Assembly (NCBI GenBank): GCA_035771165.1
Contig: JAWNZC010000303.1
Coordinates: 1-64,000 of the forward strand
Reading direction: 5' to 3'
Length of the DNA stretch: 64,000 bases
DNA from: Paragorgia papillata
Lineage: Eukaryota; Cnidaria; Anthozoa; Scleralcyonacea; Coralliidae
Shown piece by piece: positions 13,201 through 23,523 of the stretch. The notes under the pieces are model-generated. The model saw nothing but the letters and a program-made list of their open reading frames with translations. It was not told the origin of the DNA and did not search any database. The position numbers were made by a program, and so were the translations under genes. The number at the start of each line of letters is the position of its first letter. Position 1 is the first letter of the stretch.

Positions 13201-14592
13201 TAGTAATCCCTGTAATCTCTTTAATTCTAGTAATCCCTGTAATCTCTTTAATTCTAGTGATCCCCGTAATCTCTGTAATTCTAGTAATCCCCATAATCTC
13301 TTTAATTATAGTAATGCCTGTAATCTCTGTAATTCTAGGAATCCCCGTAAGCTCTTTAATTCTAGTGATCCCCGTAATCTCTTTAATTCTAGTGATCCCC
13401 GTAATCTCTGTAATTCTAGTAATCCCCATAATCTCTGTAATTCTAGTGATCCATGTAATCTCTTTAATTCTAGTAATCCCTGTAATCTCTGTAATTCTAC
13501 TAATCCCCGTAATCTCTTTAATTCTAGTAATCCCTGTAATCTGTTTAATTCTAGTAATCCCTGTAATCTCTTTAATTCTAGTAATCCCTGTAATCTCTTT
13601 AATTCTAGTAATCCCTGTAATCTCTTTAATTCTAGTAATCCCTGTAATCTCTTTAATTCTAGTAATCCCTGTAATCTCTTTAATTCTAGTAATCCCTGTA
13701 ATCTGTTTAATTCTAGTAATCCCTGTAATCTCTTTAATTCTAGTAATCCCTGTAATCTCTTTAATTCTAGTAATCCCTGTAATCTCTTTAATTCTAGTAA
13801 TCCCTGTAATCTCTTTAATTCTAGTAATCCCTGTAATCGCTTTAATTCTAGCAATCCCTGTACTCTCTTTAATTCTAGTAATCCCTGTAATCTCTTTAAT
13901 TTTAGTAATCCCTGTACTCTCTTTAATTCTAGTAATCCCTGCAATCTCTTTAATTCTAGTAATCCCTGTAATCTCTTTAATTCTAGTAATCCCCGTAATC
14001 TCTTTAATTCTAGTAATCCCTGTAATCTCTTTAATTCTAGTAATCCCTGTAATCTCTTTAATTCTAGTAATCCCTGTAATCTCTTTAATTCTAGTAATTC
14101 CTGTAATCTCTGTAATTCTAGTAATCTCTGTAATTCTAGTAATCCCCGTAATCTCTGTAATTCTAGTGATCCCCGTAATCTCTGTAATTCTAGTAATCCC
14201 CGTAATCTCTTTAATTCTAGTAATCCCTGTAATCTCTGTAATTCTAGTAATCCCTGTAATCTCTGTAATTCTAGTAATCCCCGTAATCTCTGTAATTCTA
14301 GTAATCCCTGTAATCTCTGTAATTCTAGTAATCCCCGTAATCTCTGTAATTCTAGGAATCCCCGTAATCTCTGTAATTCTAGTAATCCTCGTAATCTCTT
14401 TAATTCTAGTAATCCCTGTAATCTCTGTAATTCTAGGAATCCCCGTAATCTCTGTAATTCTAGTAATCCCTGCAATCTCTTTAATTCTAGTGATCCTCGT
14501 AATCTCTTTAATTCTAGTAATCCCCGTAATCTCTGTAATTCTAGTAATCCCTGTAATCTCTGTAATTCTAGTAATCCCCGTAATCGTAATCC
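7226..14592. repeat. 27-bp satellite array, about 7.4 kb (roughly 270 copies)
   Basis: The unit is three related 9-bp words in a row: AATTCTAGT, AATCCCTGT and AATCTCTTT (or AATCTCTGT). Each starts with AAT and ends with T, so the 27-bp unit probably arose from a 9-bp ancestor. Variant words (AATCCCCGT, AATCGCTTT, AGCAATCCC, TACTCTCTT) cluster and recur in blocks, showing higher-order amplification. Because 27 is a multiple of three and four of the six frames of the unit lack a stop, very long open frames run through both strands, one of 2504 codons on the plus strand. There is no start context, exon structure or codon signature, and I do not regard any of them as genes. Confidence 0.97.
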
Positions 14593-15389
14593 ATCCATTG
14601 TATGGCGGTTAGGTAATCGTAATTTTCCATACCACAAATGTACACATTTTGACATGAGTGGGCCTTACGATATAGCATTTCGTGCCTAACTTTTACTTCA
14701 GATTACTGAATCTGAACAAAGCGTTCCCACTGTCAAAATTGCTGTTTTTGTTTGAGAAAAGAGGGTTATATTTAATTCGAGAGAATATATATGTAAATTA
14801 GATCTGTAACTTAATTGGTATTCATACGACCGGCTACTAGTTGAAAACCTTGTTAAATCGACCGGCTACCGACTGATGGTAGCCGGTGGGTCAGAATATA
14901 TGAACTTCTTTACTTGTTGCTATGAGAAGAAACAAACGGAACGAAATAACCTTTAAAATAACGAACAAGGAGGACCAATTTAAAGCGGTCTAGCTCATGC
15001 GGAACAATTTGTTCTTAATGTAGGTCCGTTCCTATTTTTGAATATTGGAACAAAACCTTCCCGAATTCAAATGAGAACGAAACGTTCCGCTTGAATATGT
15101 TCCTTTTCAAAAGGTACAAACGCAGCGAGTACCGAAATCTAAGCGGAACAAAAAGTTCCTCTAGATGCCGTTCCTAAAACCAAAACAAAGTACTTCCAAC
15201 CTTAAGCCGGAATTTAAATTTCGTTCTCATTTAGTCATGACCGCACCCAATATTCTGTTTAACCGATAATTATAACCCCAGTGGACCCATACACCTTTCC
15301 TATCGACGGTTTAGCCTAAAAACAAAGTACTGGCGAACACTGCAACCCAAAACAACACAACAAATAAGAACAAATATAAGGAAGTGACG
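14593..15389. other. Intergenic sequence with GGAAC/GTTCC words
   Basis: No gene was found. Between about 14930 and 15190, GGAAC or its complement GTTCC occurs many times, some as short palindromes such as GAACGAAACGTTC. This looks like an old repeat but its borders could not be set. GACCGGCTAC also occurs twice near 14828-14868. Confidence 0.35.
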
Positions 15390-15540
15390 ACGACAACAGC
15401 AGTTCAGCAACAACAACAACAGCAGCAGCAGCAGCAATGACAACAGCAACAGAAGCAACAACAGCAGCAGCAACAATAGCAGCAACATGCAACAACAACA
15501 GCAGCAGCAACAGCAACAATTAGTCCTGTATATCTATCTA

Positions 15541-15571
<31 letters not shown>

Positions 15572-15575
15572 GCTG

Positions 15576-15607
<32 letters not shown>

Positions 15608-15628
15608 GTCTGTCTGTCTGTCTGTCTA
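15390..15628 (+). repeat. (CAA/CAG)n then (CTGT)n microsatellite pair
   Basis: A run of CAA and CAG triplets (about 15395-15520) is followed by (CTGT)n from about 15540 to 15628. The same pair, in the same order and with the same linker (CAATCAGTC or CAATTAGTC, then TGTAT), recurs beside each exon module at 15.8-16.0 kb and across 56.7-63.4 kb. The minus-strand poly-leucine and plus-strand SVCL frames are artefacts. Confidence 0.9.
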
Positions 15629-15656
15629 GATTAACCAGCATTATTTCTGTTTTTAG

Positions 15657-15796
15657 TTAACAAGGATAAACCAGAAGGTTGTATCCCAGCATTGACATCT
15701 CTTCCTTGAACTGAATAGTATCGCATTCGTAAGGAACACTTTTCAGATGGAATTAATAAAGATTCATTGGAAGTCATTGAGAAGGATTTGTTTGTT
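15657..15796 (+). pseudogene. Decayed copy of the array exon 'a' (module copy 1)
   Basis: The fragment is flanked by an acceptor-like TTTTTAG and a donor-like GTAAGT. It is homologous to the exon that precedes the P-loop exon in the 56-64 kb array. The frame reads as an acidic/basic then hydrophobic segment (KDKPEG followed by PALMSLLELNG in the better copies). Here a missing base and a TGA break it (CTTCCTTGA). No P-loop exon follows, so this is a stranded partial copy of the same family. Confidence 0.6.
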
Positions 15797-15980
15797 GTAA
15801 GTTGTTCTCCATTGCTTACACTGCTTCTGTATACAACAACAACAACAACAATGATAACAACAGCGACAACAGCAGCAGGAGCAGCAATAACAGCAGCAAC
15901 AATCAGTCCTGTATCTGTCTGTCTGTTTGTCCTGTAACTGACTGCCTGCCTGCGCGTCTGTCTGCCGGTATCTGTCTTCC

Positions 15981-16021
<41 letters not shown>

Positions 16022-16046
16022 TAACCAGAATTATTTCTGTTTTTAG

Positions 16047-16186
16047 TTGACAAAGATAAATCAGAAGGTTGTATCCCAGCATTGACATCTTTTCCTTGAA
16101 CTGAATAGTATCGCATTGGTCAGGAACACTTTTCAGATGGAATTAATAAACATTCATTGGAAGTCATTGAGAAGCCATTGTTTCTT
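16047..16186 (+). pseudogene. Decayed copy of the array exon 'a' (module copy 2)
   Basis: This is a second stranded copy, about 390 bp after the first and again preceded by (CAA/CAG)n (15835-15902) and (CTGT)n (15915-16019). It carries the same CTTCCTTGA damage as copy 1, so the two derive from an already broken ancestor. It ends at GTAAGT and is followed by a short (CAA)n run. Confidence 0.6.
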
Positions 16187-16304
16187 GTAAGTTTTTCTCT
16201 ATTGCTTACACTGCTTCTGTATAAAACAACAGTTCAACAACAACAACAACAACAATTAGACTAACTAATTGGACAAACTATAAGAAGAAAAAACCCGAAA
16301 CGTC

Positions 16305-16450
16305 GGCAAGATGTAAGTTTTCTGCCCTAAACTACATTGAAAACTGCACTCTTTCGCTCCAGCAATTAGAATGCAGCCTTTGTAACAGTTGATTTATACT
16401 AAATAGAAATGGAAAATATGAAAGAATGCTGATTTGTAATGTAAGTTATT
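16305..16450 (+). repeat. Dispersed repeat related to 2680-2830
   Basis: It shares long matches with the earlier region, including TTTTCTGCCCTAAA and TTTATACTAAATAGAAATGG. This is a second copy of the region containing the right end of the MITE at 2629-2773. Confidence 0.6.
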
Positions 16451-17167
16451 GCTTAGGGCCGGAAGCCTGCTAATCTCGACATGCGTGGAGTCCATTTTAC
16501 ACGCGTGTAGAAAAAGCAATATGCGTGGACGGGTGTCACGTGGTAAGAATAGAGAGCTTAAGCAACAGGCGTTTTAGAGCCACGGACGGCGATTGAATTC
16601 AATAGCATTTTTCATTCAAAACAATGATAATGAGCAATTTAAAATTCCAAGAGCAAAGTGAACGCCGTCGTCGTTCTACACAAGACGTCATTGAGAGCAT
16701 TTTCACGTTCTTGAGACGACGGGAACATCTAGAACGTTGAGGCCTGTCATCGTTGTTTTACTACAATAGACATGCTTTTAAAGTAGAAAACTTGTATAGT
16801 AAAAGAAGGATAGAAACAGCGGAGCCGGTTTAATATGTCTTGAAGAGAATCCTGAAGATACCAAACGCCGTATGGTAAACAAAAACTCGATCTGAATTGT
16901 AGTGTTTGTAGTCCCAGGTCACAAAATTAAAAGTTAACGGTAGGGCATTCGTATTTATTTATTTTGCTGATTGGAATCGGCATTTATTTATTATTAGTAT
17001 AAATTTACAAGTTTATAATGCAAACCTCGAATTTCATTGGCTATTGCAGGAGTTTATATTAAACTGGTGTTATATACCAAAGACTTTCGTTTGCCAAAGA
17101 TGAAATCCTATTGGTCAAAACATGGTCTCGTGTCGTTTAACAAACTCAATGTTTCTTTCTGCCGAGT
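16451..17167. other. No recognisable gene
   Basis: Mixed-composition sequence with no long frame, convincing exon or clear repeat. A CGTGG-rich patch lies near 16480-16540. Confidence 0.35.
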
Positions 17168-17876
17168 GAGCTATCATTACCTTCAAATTATGAAGCTTAA
17201 CCAACATTAAAACCACCATCTGATTGGACAACCTTTTAAAACGAATCCTCGCCCCCATACCACCCCCCGGTAATCCCCCCCGGAAACCCTAAACCTAACC
17301 ACAACCCTCCGGAAAAATGTGCAATGTTTCCCTCTAACGTCGCTTTAATCATGCGTTCACGTGAATACAAGATTATTAAGCAAGCGCGGCGTTTTTGACA
17401 ACACGGACGTCAACCGGAAGTAAATTGTCGTTGTTTTCGCGGGGTTTGAGGACATCACGTCCGTGAAGTCAAGTCACCGACGCCAAACCTCAAGCTTTGC
17501 CGTACGTGTTGAAGCACGGGCTTTAGGAAAGGCTCAGTATGGCTCGAGTGAAAAGTTGTTTCAGCATACGATTGTAAACAAAAAATTGTGTATTTGTCTT
17601 ACCTTAATGTTCAATGAACTTTCTTATGTATGATACAAAGTCTATGGTATCTTGAAATACGCTACAATCGCTTCGCAGTCTTCCTATAAATTGAGGTATC
17701 ATCGGTTTCAAATCCATCCCACAAGCGGGATGTTAAACTTGAACACATAAAGGTAAAAATCCTATAGGGGTGTTGTGGTCGGGGTATGAGAGGTGGAGGA
17801 GGTTTCGTTTTATTGTCCAATCAGATGGTGGTTTTAATAGTGGTTAAGCTTCATAATTTGAAGGAAATGATAGCTC
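17168..17876. mobile_element. Foldback element with about 105-bp inverted ends
   Basis: The left arm 17168-17272 pairs with the right arm 17772-17876. Shared words are GAGCTATCATT, CTTCAAATTATGAAGCTTAA, TTAAAACCACCATCTGATTGG and a C-rich stretch paired with a G-rich one. The roughly 500-bp centre has no coding frame. It is a non-autonomous element. Confidence 0.7.
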
Positions 17877-18346
17877 ATAAATTCACTGAATATCCTTCGA
17901 TTTGAACGGCCATGTTTACTAGGCCCAATCCTTCAAACTGTCACGCGGCTTACAAGTGCTGCTAGAGACCCAACAAGAAACTATTTCTAAAAAGAAATAG
18001 CTGTTTCGTTCCCGTCAGCCTCTTAATACAAGAGGGTGTTGCAGTATGCCGATTGGGGGCAATCATGACGAAATTTAGCTCGATCAATTCCCGCCAGTGG
18101 TCTGACGCGACAAGGTCTACAATTTTGGAAGCAAAATTTTTTGATGGTTACGCTGTCGCGGAGAGGTAACGTTCTGCGTATAAGTACAATTGGTTGTTGT
18201 CCTGCGGGGGAACTGAATTTGAACAGATTGAATTTGAACTTCATGTCATTCAATGGAGTCGTTTTCTTGATACTCGTTTTCTTTCTGGTGTAAAACTTGG
18301 TGCACAATGCCAGCGATTGAGATTTGTTTCAGTTAGTTTTATATAT

Positions 18347-18570
18347 TACGGTGGTTCAGAAGGGACATCATGCTCACTACTTTTTTAAAGGCCATGGTGC
18401 GACTTATGACGCGACTTATCACGCTCTCCTATTTTTTAAGAGCCATGTTGCCACTTACGGCGCGACATATCGCGCGACTTACGGCGCGACTTATGGCGCG
18501 ACTTATGGCGCGACTTATATCGCGACTTATATCGCGACTTATATCGCGACTTATATCGCGACTTATAGCG
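18347..18570 (+). repeat. Left inverted arm with 12-bp subterminal repeats
   Basis: The terminal 100 bp are the reverse complement of 22550-22652. They include TCATGCTC, CTACTTTTTTAAAGGCCATG and CTCTCCTATTTTTTAAGAGC. From about 18455 the 12-bp unit CGCGACTTACGG drifts to CGCGACTTATGG and then CGCGACTTATAT, about ten copies. Subterminal repeats of this kind are often transposase binding sites; that role is inferred. Confidence 0.85.
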
Positions 18571-18637
18571 CCATTAATGATCAGAATTATGATTCGTCCA
18601 AAGCACGTGTTGTCGAGTACTGATAAATCAATTCAGT

Positions 18638-18793
18638 ATGGCGTATAATTACTTTGTATTTCTTTCATTGTTATGTTCAGTTGGTGCAGTGTTTCCAGAT
18701 TATAACCCAGCCATTGCAGTAGATGGCTCAACTCGGAACGAACTTATTGAAAAATACTTCAATCTCGGACTAAGGGCGTCTGAAATTCTAGCA
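18638..18793 (+). pseudogene. N-terminal fragment of an integrase-like transposase
   Basis: The frame opens with ATG at 18638 and reads MAYNYFVFLSLLCSV, then FPDYNPAIAVDG and RNELIEKYFNLGLRASEILA. This resembles the start of the eukaryotic proteins with an integrase (rve-type) core domain that are common in corals and fish, where a helix-turn-helix precedes the DDE core. The match is from memory of the family, not a search. Homology stops at about 18793, where LINE sequence begins, so the catalytic core is missing and the protein cannot be functional. The segment around YFNLGL is alignable by eye with a frame in the transposon at 35608-37105. Confidence 0.5.
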
Positions 18794-18796
18794 TTT

Positions 18797-21600
18797 CATG
18801 TTAACAAACCTTCCGACATTCATGTTAACAAACGCATGCCATATAACTAACAAAATCGATGAATTATATGGAGTTGTCACAAATAACAATCCTGAAGTGG
18901 TAATGATTACAGAATCCTGGCTATCTCCAAGCATCCCTGATTCGGCAATGACGATCGGTAATGAATATACTATGTTCCGCCTGGATAGATCTACACCGGG
19001 TGGTGGAGTACTTGCTTATGTGCATCAAAGCATACCTGTCAGCCGCTTGACGACTGCAGAAGAGCATGATAAAGAGGTATTATGGCTATTGCTCAGACCA
19101 CCCAGAACTCCGCGCCCGTTTAGTTCAATCATAGCTGCTATTGTATACTACCCTCCTGGTCAAAGTGCCGAATGTGGAATTGACATGATAGAATATCTTA
19201 CCAGAAATTTAGATAGACTACTCTGTGACCGACCATCGTCCGCAATTGTAATTGCCGGAGATTTTAACAAACTAAACCTCACCCGCTTATGTGACCGTTT
19301 CAATCTTAAGAAATCTATCCTTGCCCCAACTAGAGGAAATAACACCTTGGATCAAGTCCTGACGAATATGCGAGACATGTATAATCCGACGCTCCATCTG
19401 CCACCACTTGGGCATTCTGATCACCAATGCCTTCTCCTTGTACCAAAACAGAAAGAGAAATTACCAGCCTACCCCAAACGAGTAAGACTTTTGACGCCTG
19501 GAAACTTAGCTGTTCTAAGTAGAAAAGTTATACTTGAAGACTGGTCTGATGTATACGCCGCAGAAGAGATAGATGAGAAAGTAAAAGTTTTTACTTCAAC
19601 TGTGCTCACAATTATGGACGAGGACTATTCCTGAAAGAACAGTCAGAACGCACCCGTCGGATAAACCTTGGATGACAAGCTTCATCAAAACAAAGATTAA
19701 AGCTAGACAGCGTGCCTTCTCTCGTAATGATCAAGTGCGATATGAACAATTATGCGTTACCGTTTCAAGTCTCATATCCAAGGCTAAAGTGTCCTATTAT
19801 AGATCAAAAGCAAAAGATCTTCGCACGACAAACTCAGCTAAATGGTTTAAGTCCATCTTCTCACTTCTAGGAATTAACAACGGAAATAATTCATTGGGAA
19901 AAACATCAGATGATAATGTACTAGAACTGGCTGAAAAATTACAACAGGCTTTTATAAAACCCTGGGAAAATCTACCACCCGATAATGAATTAGATATTAA
20001 CCAGATTGATCAATTACTCAGGAACACTACACCTCCGCTGCCATCTATTGGACAAGTTAAGAACTGTCTAAGACACCTAAACCCCAGGAAAGCGACTGGA
20101 GTAGACAAAATTCCTGCGTGGATACTTAAAAGTTTTTGCGATGATCTCGCTCCAGTAGCCCACAATATTGTTACTGCCAGTATAAAACAATGCAAGTACC
20201 CAAGCCAATATAAACATGCGTTGATATCCCCAGTTGCCAAAGTCCGGAACCCAAGCGATGTTGAAAATGACTTTAGAATGCAAATATCAGTCCTTCCACA
20301 ATTGGCTAAGGTTATTGAAAAACTCCAACTCCAATTAAATATATCGGATCTTAATATAAAGAATAATCAACATGCTTTCACTCGGGGTCGATCTACTGTT
20401 TCTGCTTTAATATCTGCGACACAGAACTGGTATAATGCCACAGACAATTCTCAGACAGGTAGAAAAGGTGTCCATGCCATATTTATAGACTTTCGAAAGG
20501 CCTTCGATCTGGTGAATCACAACATTCTATTAGAAAAACTAGCCTCTATGAATGTCAGCAAACCGTTTTGGCTATGGATCAGAAGCTTTTTAACCGGAAG
20601 AACACAACAAGTTAACTTACATGGTATCCTATCGTCAATACAACCTTGTCCTTTGGGTGTACCACAGGGCTCAGTTATATCGCCCACCTTGTTTAATGTA
20701 CATATCAACGGTTTAGAGGATACTGTGCTTAATCTTGTGTTTACAATATGCTGACGTGCAAATATGCTGACGACTGCACCCAGTATCAGATTGTTGAAAG
20801 GGGTATGTGCAGCTCCATGCAAGAAGCTGTTGATGGGTTAAGTGGATGGGCAGATACAAATAAAATGGCTTTGAACCCGAAAAAAACAAAGGATATGTGG
20901 ATTTGTTTCACAGACTCAATCCCAGAACCACCTCGCATCCAAATCAATGATGAAGGGTAAATAGTTTCAAGCTCCTGGGTGTATCATGCCAAAATGATCT
21001 TAAATGGAATGAACATGTAGACCAAATTACATGTAAGGCAAACAAGAGATTATACCATCTTAGACAGTGTAGGAAATCCCAACTACCAACAGAGGTCGGA
21101 TTGACAACTTATATATCTAAAATTCGACCAGTATTAGAGTATGCATCGCCTGTATGGGCAGGACTTCCAGATTATTTACAACAAGAAATTGAACGTGTAC
21201 AGACAAGAAGTCTGAGAATTCTTGATTTGGATAGAGACTGCTTGCCATCTTTAAGAAGCAGGCGTGAATTAGCAACCATCCGAGAGATCAGAAGGATTCA
21301 AGCGGAACCAAACCATCCTTGCCATACCCTATTGCCTGATCCTAGAGAATACCCATATGAACTTAGACAAAATAATTCTTATACAGTTCTATCTAGAACC
21401 GAGAGACACAAACAATCTTTCATTGCAAGATCTAGTAAATATATATAAATCTGATAACATTCAACTTTGTCTTTTTAACTTAGTCTTTTTAATCTTAGTC
21501 TTTTTAACTACAAATATTGATCTTATTCTATTATGACTTAATGTAAATCCATTGTATTTTTAATCCCAAAGATGGATAATTAATAAATTCATTCAAATGT
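18797..21600 (+). mobile_element. 5'-truncated non-LTR retrotransposon (LINE, CR1/jockey-like)
   Basis: The insertion begins near 18797 inside the transposase fragment, with no untranslated leader or first ORF. It encodes an APE-type endonuclease followed by reverse transcriptase and ends in AT-rich sequence with AATAAATTCATTCA near 21580-21600. A 13-bp direct repeat (CATGTTAACAAAC at 18797-18809 and 18821-18833) marks the 5' junction. No matching target duplication was found at the 3' side, so the exact borders are uncertain. Confidence 0.8.
18842..21448 (+). pseudogene. LINE polyprotein: endonuclease plus reverse transcriptase, frameshifted
   Basis: Endonuclease part: ITESWL near 18904 (catalytic Glu), GDFNK near 19257 and HSDH near 19415 (catalytic Asp-His). 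Reverse transcriptase part: FIDFRKAFD (motif A, about 20482-20510), LGVPQGSVISP (motif B, about 20660-20690) and KYADD (motif C, about 20760-20774). The C-terminal tail RPVLEYASPVWAG continues to 21448. The frame breaks near 19630, near 20750 (just before YADD) and near 20958. All catalytic motifs are therefore legible, but one protein cannot be made. The domain order and the APE endonuclease place it with CR1/jockey-type LINEs rather than R2-type ones; the clade is not certain. Confidence 0.85.
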
Positions 21601-21670
21601 TCACGGTATTCGCTTGAAAAATGAAAAATATGAATTGGCAATGAAAAAGCATGTGTTGAATTCACTTGAA

Positions 21671-22652
21671 GCGCGATATAAGGGCGCCGTAAGTGGCGCC
21701 GTAAGTGGCGCCGTAAGTGGCGCCGTAAGTGGGGCCGTAAGTGGCGCCGTAAGTGGCGCCGTAAGTGGCGCCGTAAGTGGCGCCGTAAGTGGCGCCGTAA
21801 GTCGCGCCGTAAGTCGCGCCGTAAGTGGCGCCGTAAGTGGCGCCGTAAGTGGCGCCGTAAGTGGCGCCGTAAGTCGCGCCGTAAGTCGCGCCGTAAGTGG
21901 CGCCGTAACTGGGGCCGTAACTGGGGCCGTAAGTGGGGCCGTAAGTGGGGCCGTAAGTGGGGCCGTAAGTGGGGCCGTAAGTGGGGCCGTAACTGGGGCC
22001 GTAAGTGGGGCCGTAAGTCGCGCCGTAAGTGCCGCCGTAAGTGGCGCCGTAAGTGGGGCCGTAAGTGGCGCCGTAAGTGGGGCCGTAAGTGGGGCCGTAA
22101 GTGGGGCCGTAACTGGGGCCGTAAGTGGGGCCGTAAGTGGGGCCGTAAGTGGGGCCGTAAGTGGGGCCGTAACTGGGGCCGTAAGTGGGGCCGTAAGTCG
22201 CGCCGTAAGTGGGGCCGTAACTGGGGCCGTAAGTGGCGCCGTAAGTGGGGCCGTAACTGGGGCCGTAAGTGGGGCCGTAAGTGGGGCCGTAAGTGGGGCC
22301 GTAAATGGCGCCGTAAGTGGCGCCGTAACTGGCGCCGTAAGTGGCGCCGTAAGTGGCGCCGTAAGTGGGGCCGTAAGTGGGGCCGTAAGTGGGGCCGTAA
22401 GTGGCGCCGTAAGTGGGGCCGTAAGTGGGGCCGTAAGTGGCGCCGTAAGTCGCGCCGTAAGTCGCGCCGTAAGTCGCGCCGTAAGTCGCGCCGTAAGTCG
22501 CGCCGTAAGTCGCGCCGTAAGTCGCGCGATATGTCGCGCCGTAAGTGGCAATATGGCTCTTAAAAAATAGGAGAGCGTGATAAGTCGCGTCATAAGTCGC
22601 ACCATGGCCTTTAAAAAAGTAGCGAGCATGATGTCCTTTCTGAACCACCGTA
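21671..22652 (-). repeat. Right inverted arm, 12-bp repeat expanded to about 70 copies
   Basis: About 870 bp of a 12-bp unit (CGCCGTAAGTGG with GGGCCGTAAGTG, CGCCGTAAGTCG and AACTGG variants) precedes the 100-bp terminal sequence. The unit is the complement of the left-arm repeat, but the right arm is seven times longer. Variants are clustered, as expected from unequal exchange or slippage. The long GAVS, PLTA and TYGA frames are period artefacts. Confidence 0.9.
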
Positions 22653-22754
22653 ATATATACAGGGGAAAATTACTTGAATAGTAATCATCAACAAAACATA
22701 CAGCGGGACAGTCACACTTCCTGTTTCTTTTACGCCTAGTTTATACGTCGGACA

Positions 22755-22876
22755 ATCGTCGCATTTCAGACGAATTTACAGTAATTTAATCAATTAAATA
22801 ATTTTTAATGGGGAGTAAATTCGTCTAAGACGTTGTATCCGTGACATCCATCGTGATCAGACTGAAATGCGACGTT
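22755..22876. mobile_element. Short MITE-like inverted repeat
   Basis: TCGTCGCATTTCAG at the left pairs with CTGAAATGCGACG at the right. Inside, GACGAATTTAC pairs with GTAAATTCGTC. There is no coding capacity. Confidence 0.5.
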
Positions 22877-23523
22877 ACGGCGCAACGAATTAGGGACCGG
22901 ACATTTCAGAATTTCCCACAGCGAATGTTATTATTTTTACAAACAAGTTTCAGGCAGTTGTGATTTCTATAGTTAATAGTTCATCAAAAATTTTGAAGCA
23001 TTTTACCCGTAGAAATAACTAGAAGAGTGTTAAAAACTATTTTTCTGGGCATGCAGTTTTGTTTGCTGGGAAGCGTCGAGTCCTTTTGAGCAAAGAAAAA
23101 CGACAGCTATAAGTTTTCAAAGTTATCTTGTTGCATAAGCTCATGCAGAAGCTGGCGGAAATTTTGGGGTTTTAGCAAATCGCAGTTACTGTATTATTCA
23201 AATAAACATTTATTGTAACATAAAAACCTAGTTTTATAACCTTTCATGATTATACCCTTTGTGGGCATTCATGAAGTAAACAATTTTTGTTGTACTTTTT
23301 TGGTTTTCTAATTAGGCCATGACCCCCTTTATTCCACTTCTGAAACTGTTTTATACCTCTTCATTAGCTGGGCGGAAAGAGTTTGCTTACATACTTGTTT
23401 GCACAGATGATTATTGGTTTGTTTAAAAAGTAAAAACAACTATAGTCTATAGACGTTTTTGCCATCAAGAACGCGAGCAGGCTAGAACGCGAGTAGCCTG
23501 GTACGCGAGTTGCTTAACGTAAA
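22877..23523. other. No recognisable gene
   Basis: AT-rich sequence with short frames only. Nothing was recognised. Confidence 0.35.

Larger units (their letters stand above)
18347..22652 (+). mobile_element. 4.3-kb TIR transposon (IS3EU-like?) with 12-bp repeat arms, split by a LINE
   Basis: The ends read TACGGTGGTTCAGAAGG... on the left and the exact inverse on the right. ATATAT flanks both ends (18341-18346 and 22653-22658), a 6-bp duplication, though the AT-rich flank could allow 6-8 bp. Inside the ends, both arms share about 100 bp of inverted sequence and then run into tandem 12-bp units, about 10 on the left and about 70 on the right. A start fragment of an integrase-like transposase lies at 18638-18793, and a LINE follows. 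Six-base duplications and 5'-TA-pyrimidine ends fit the IS3EU superfamily as I remember it; that assignment is inference. Confidence 0.75.

Noticed and set aside
7226..14592. CRISPR-like regular repeats
   Set aside because: Units abut directly with no unique spacers, and the genome is eukaryotic. The same holds for the 10-, 12-, 20- and 30-bp arrays.
7175..14689. Open frame of 2504 codons
   Set aside because: It is entirely a 27-bp satellite with a period divisible by three. Both strands show similarly long frames, and there is no gene structure.
15300..15519. Poly-leucine and poly-alanine frames
   Set aside because: They are translations of (CAA/CAG)n on the minus strand. The same applies at 56.9-63.3 kb.
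21601..22648. Long GAVS, PLTA and TYGA repeat frames
   Set aside because: They arise from the 12-bp repeat of the transposon arm in all open frames.
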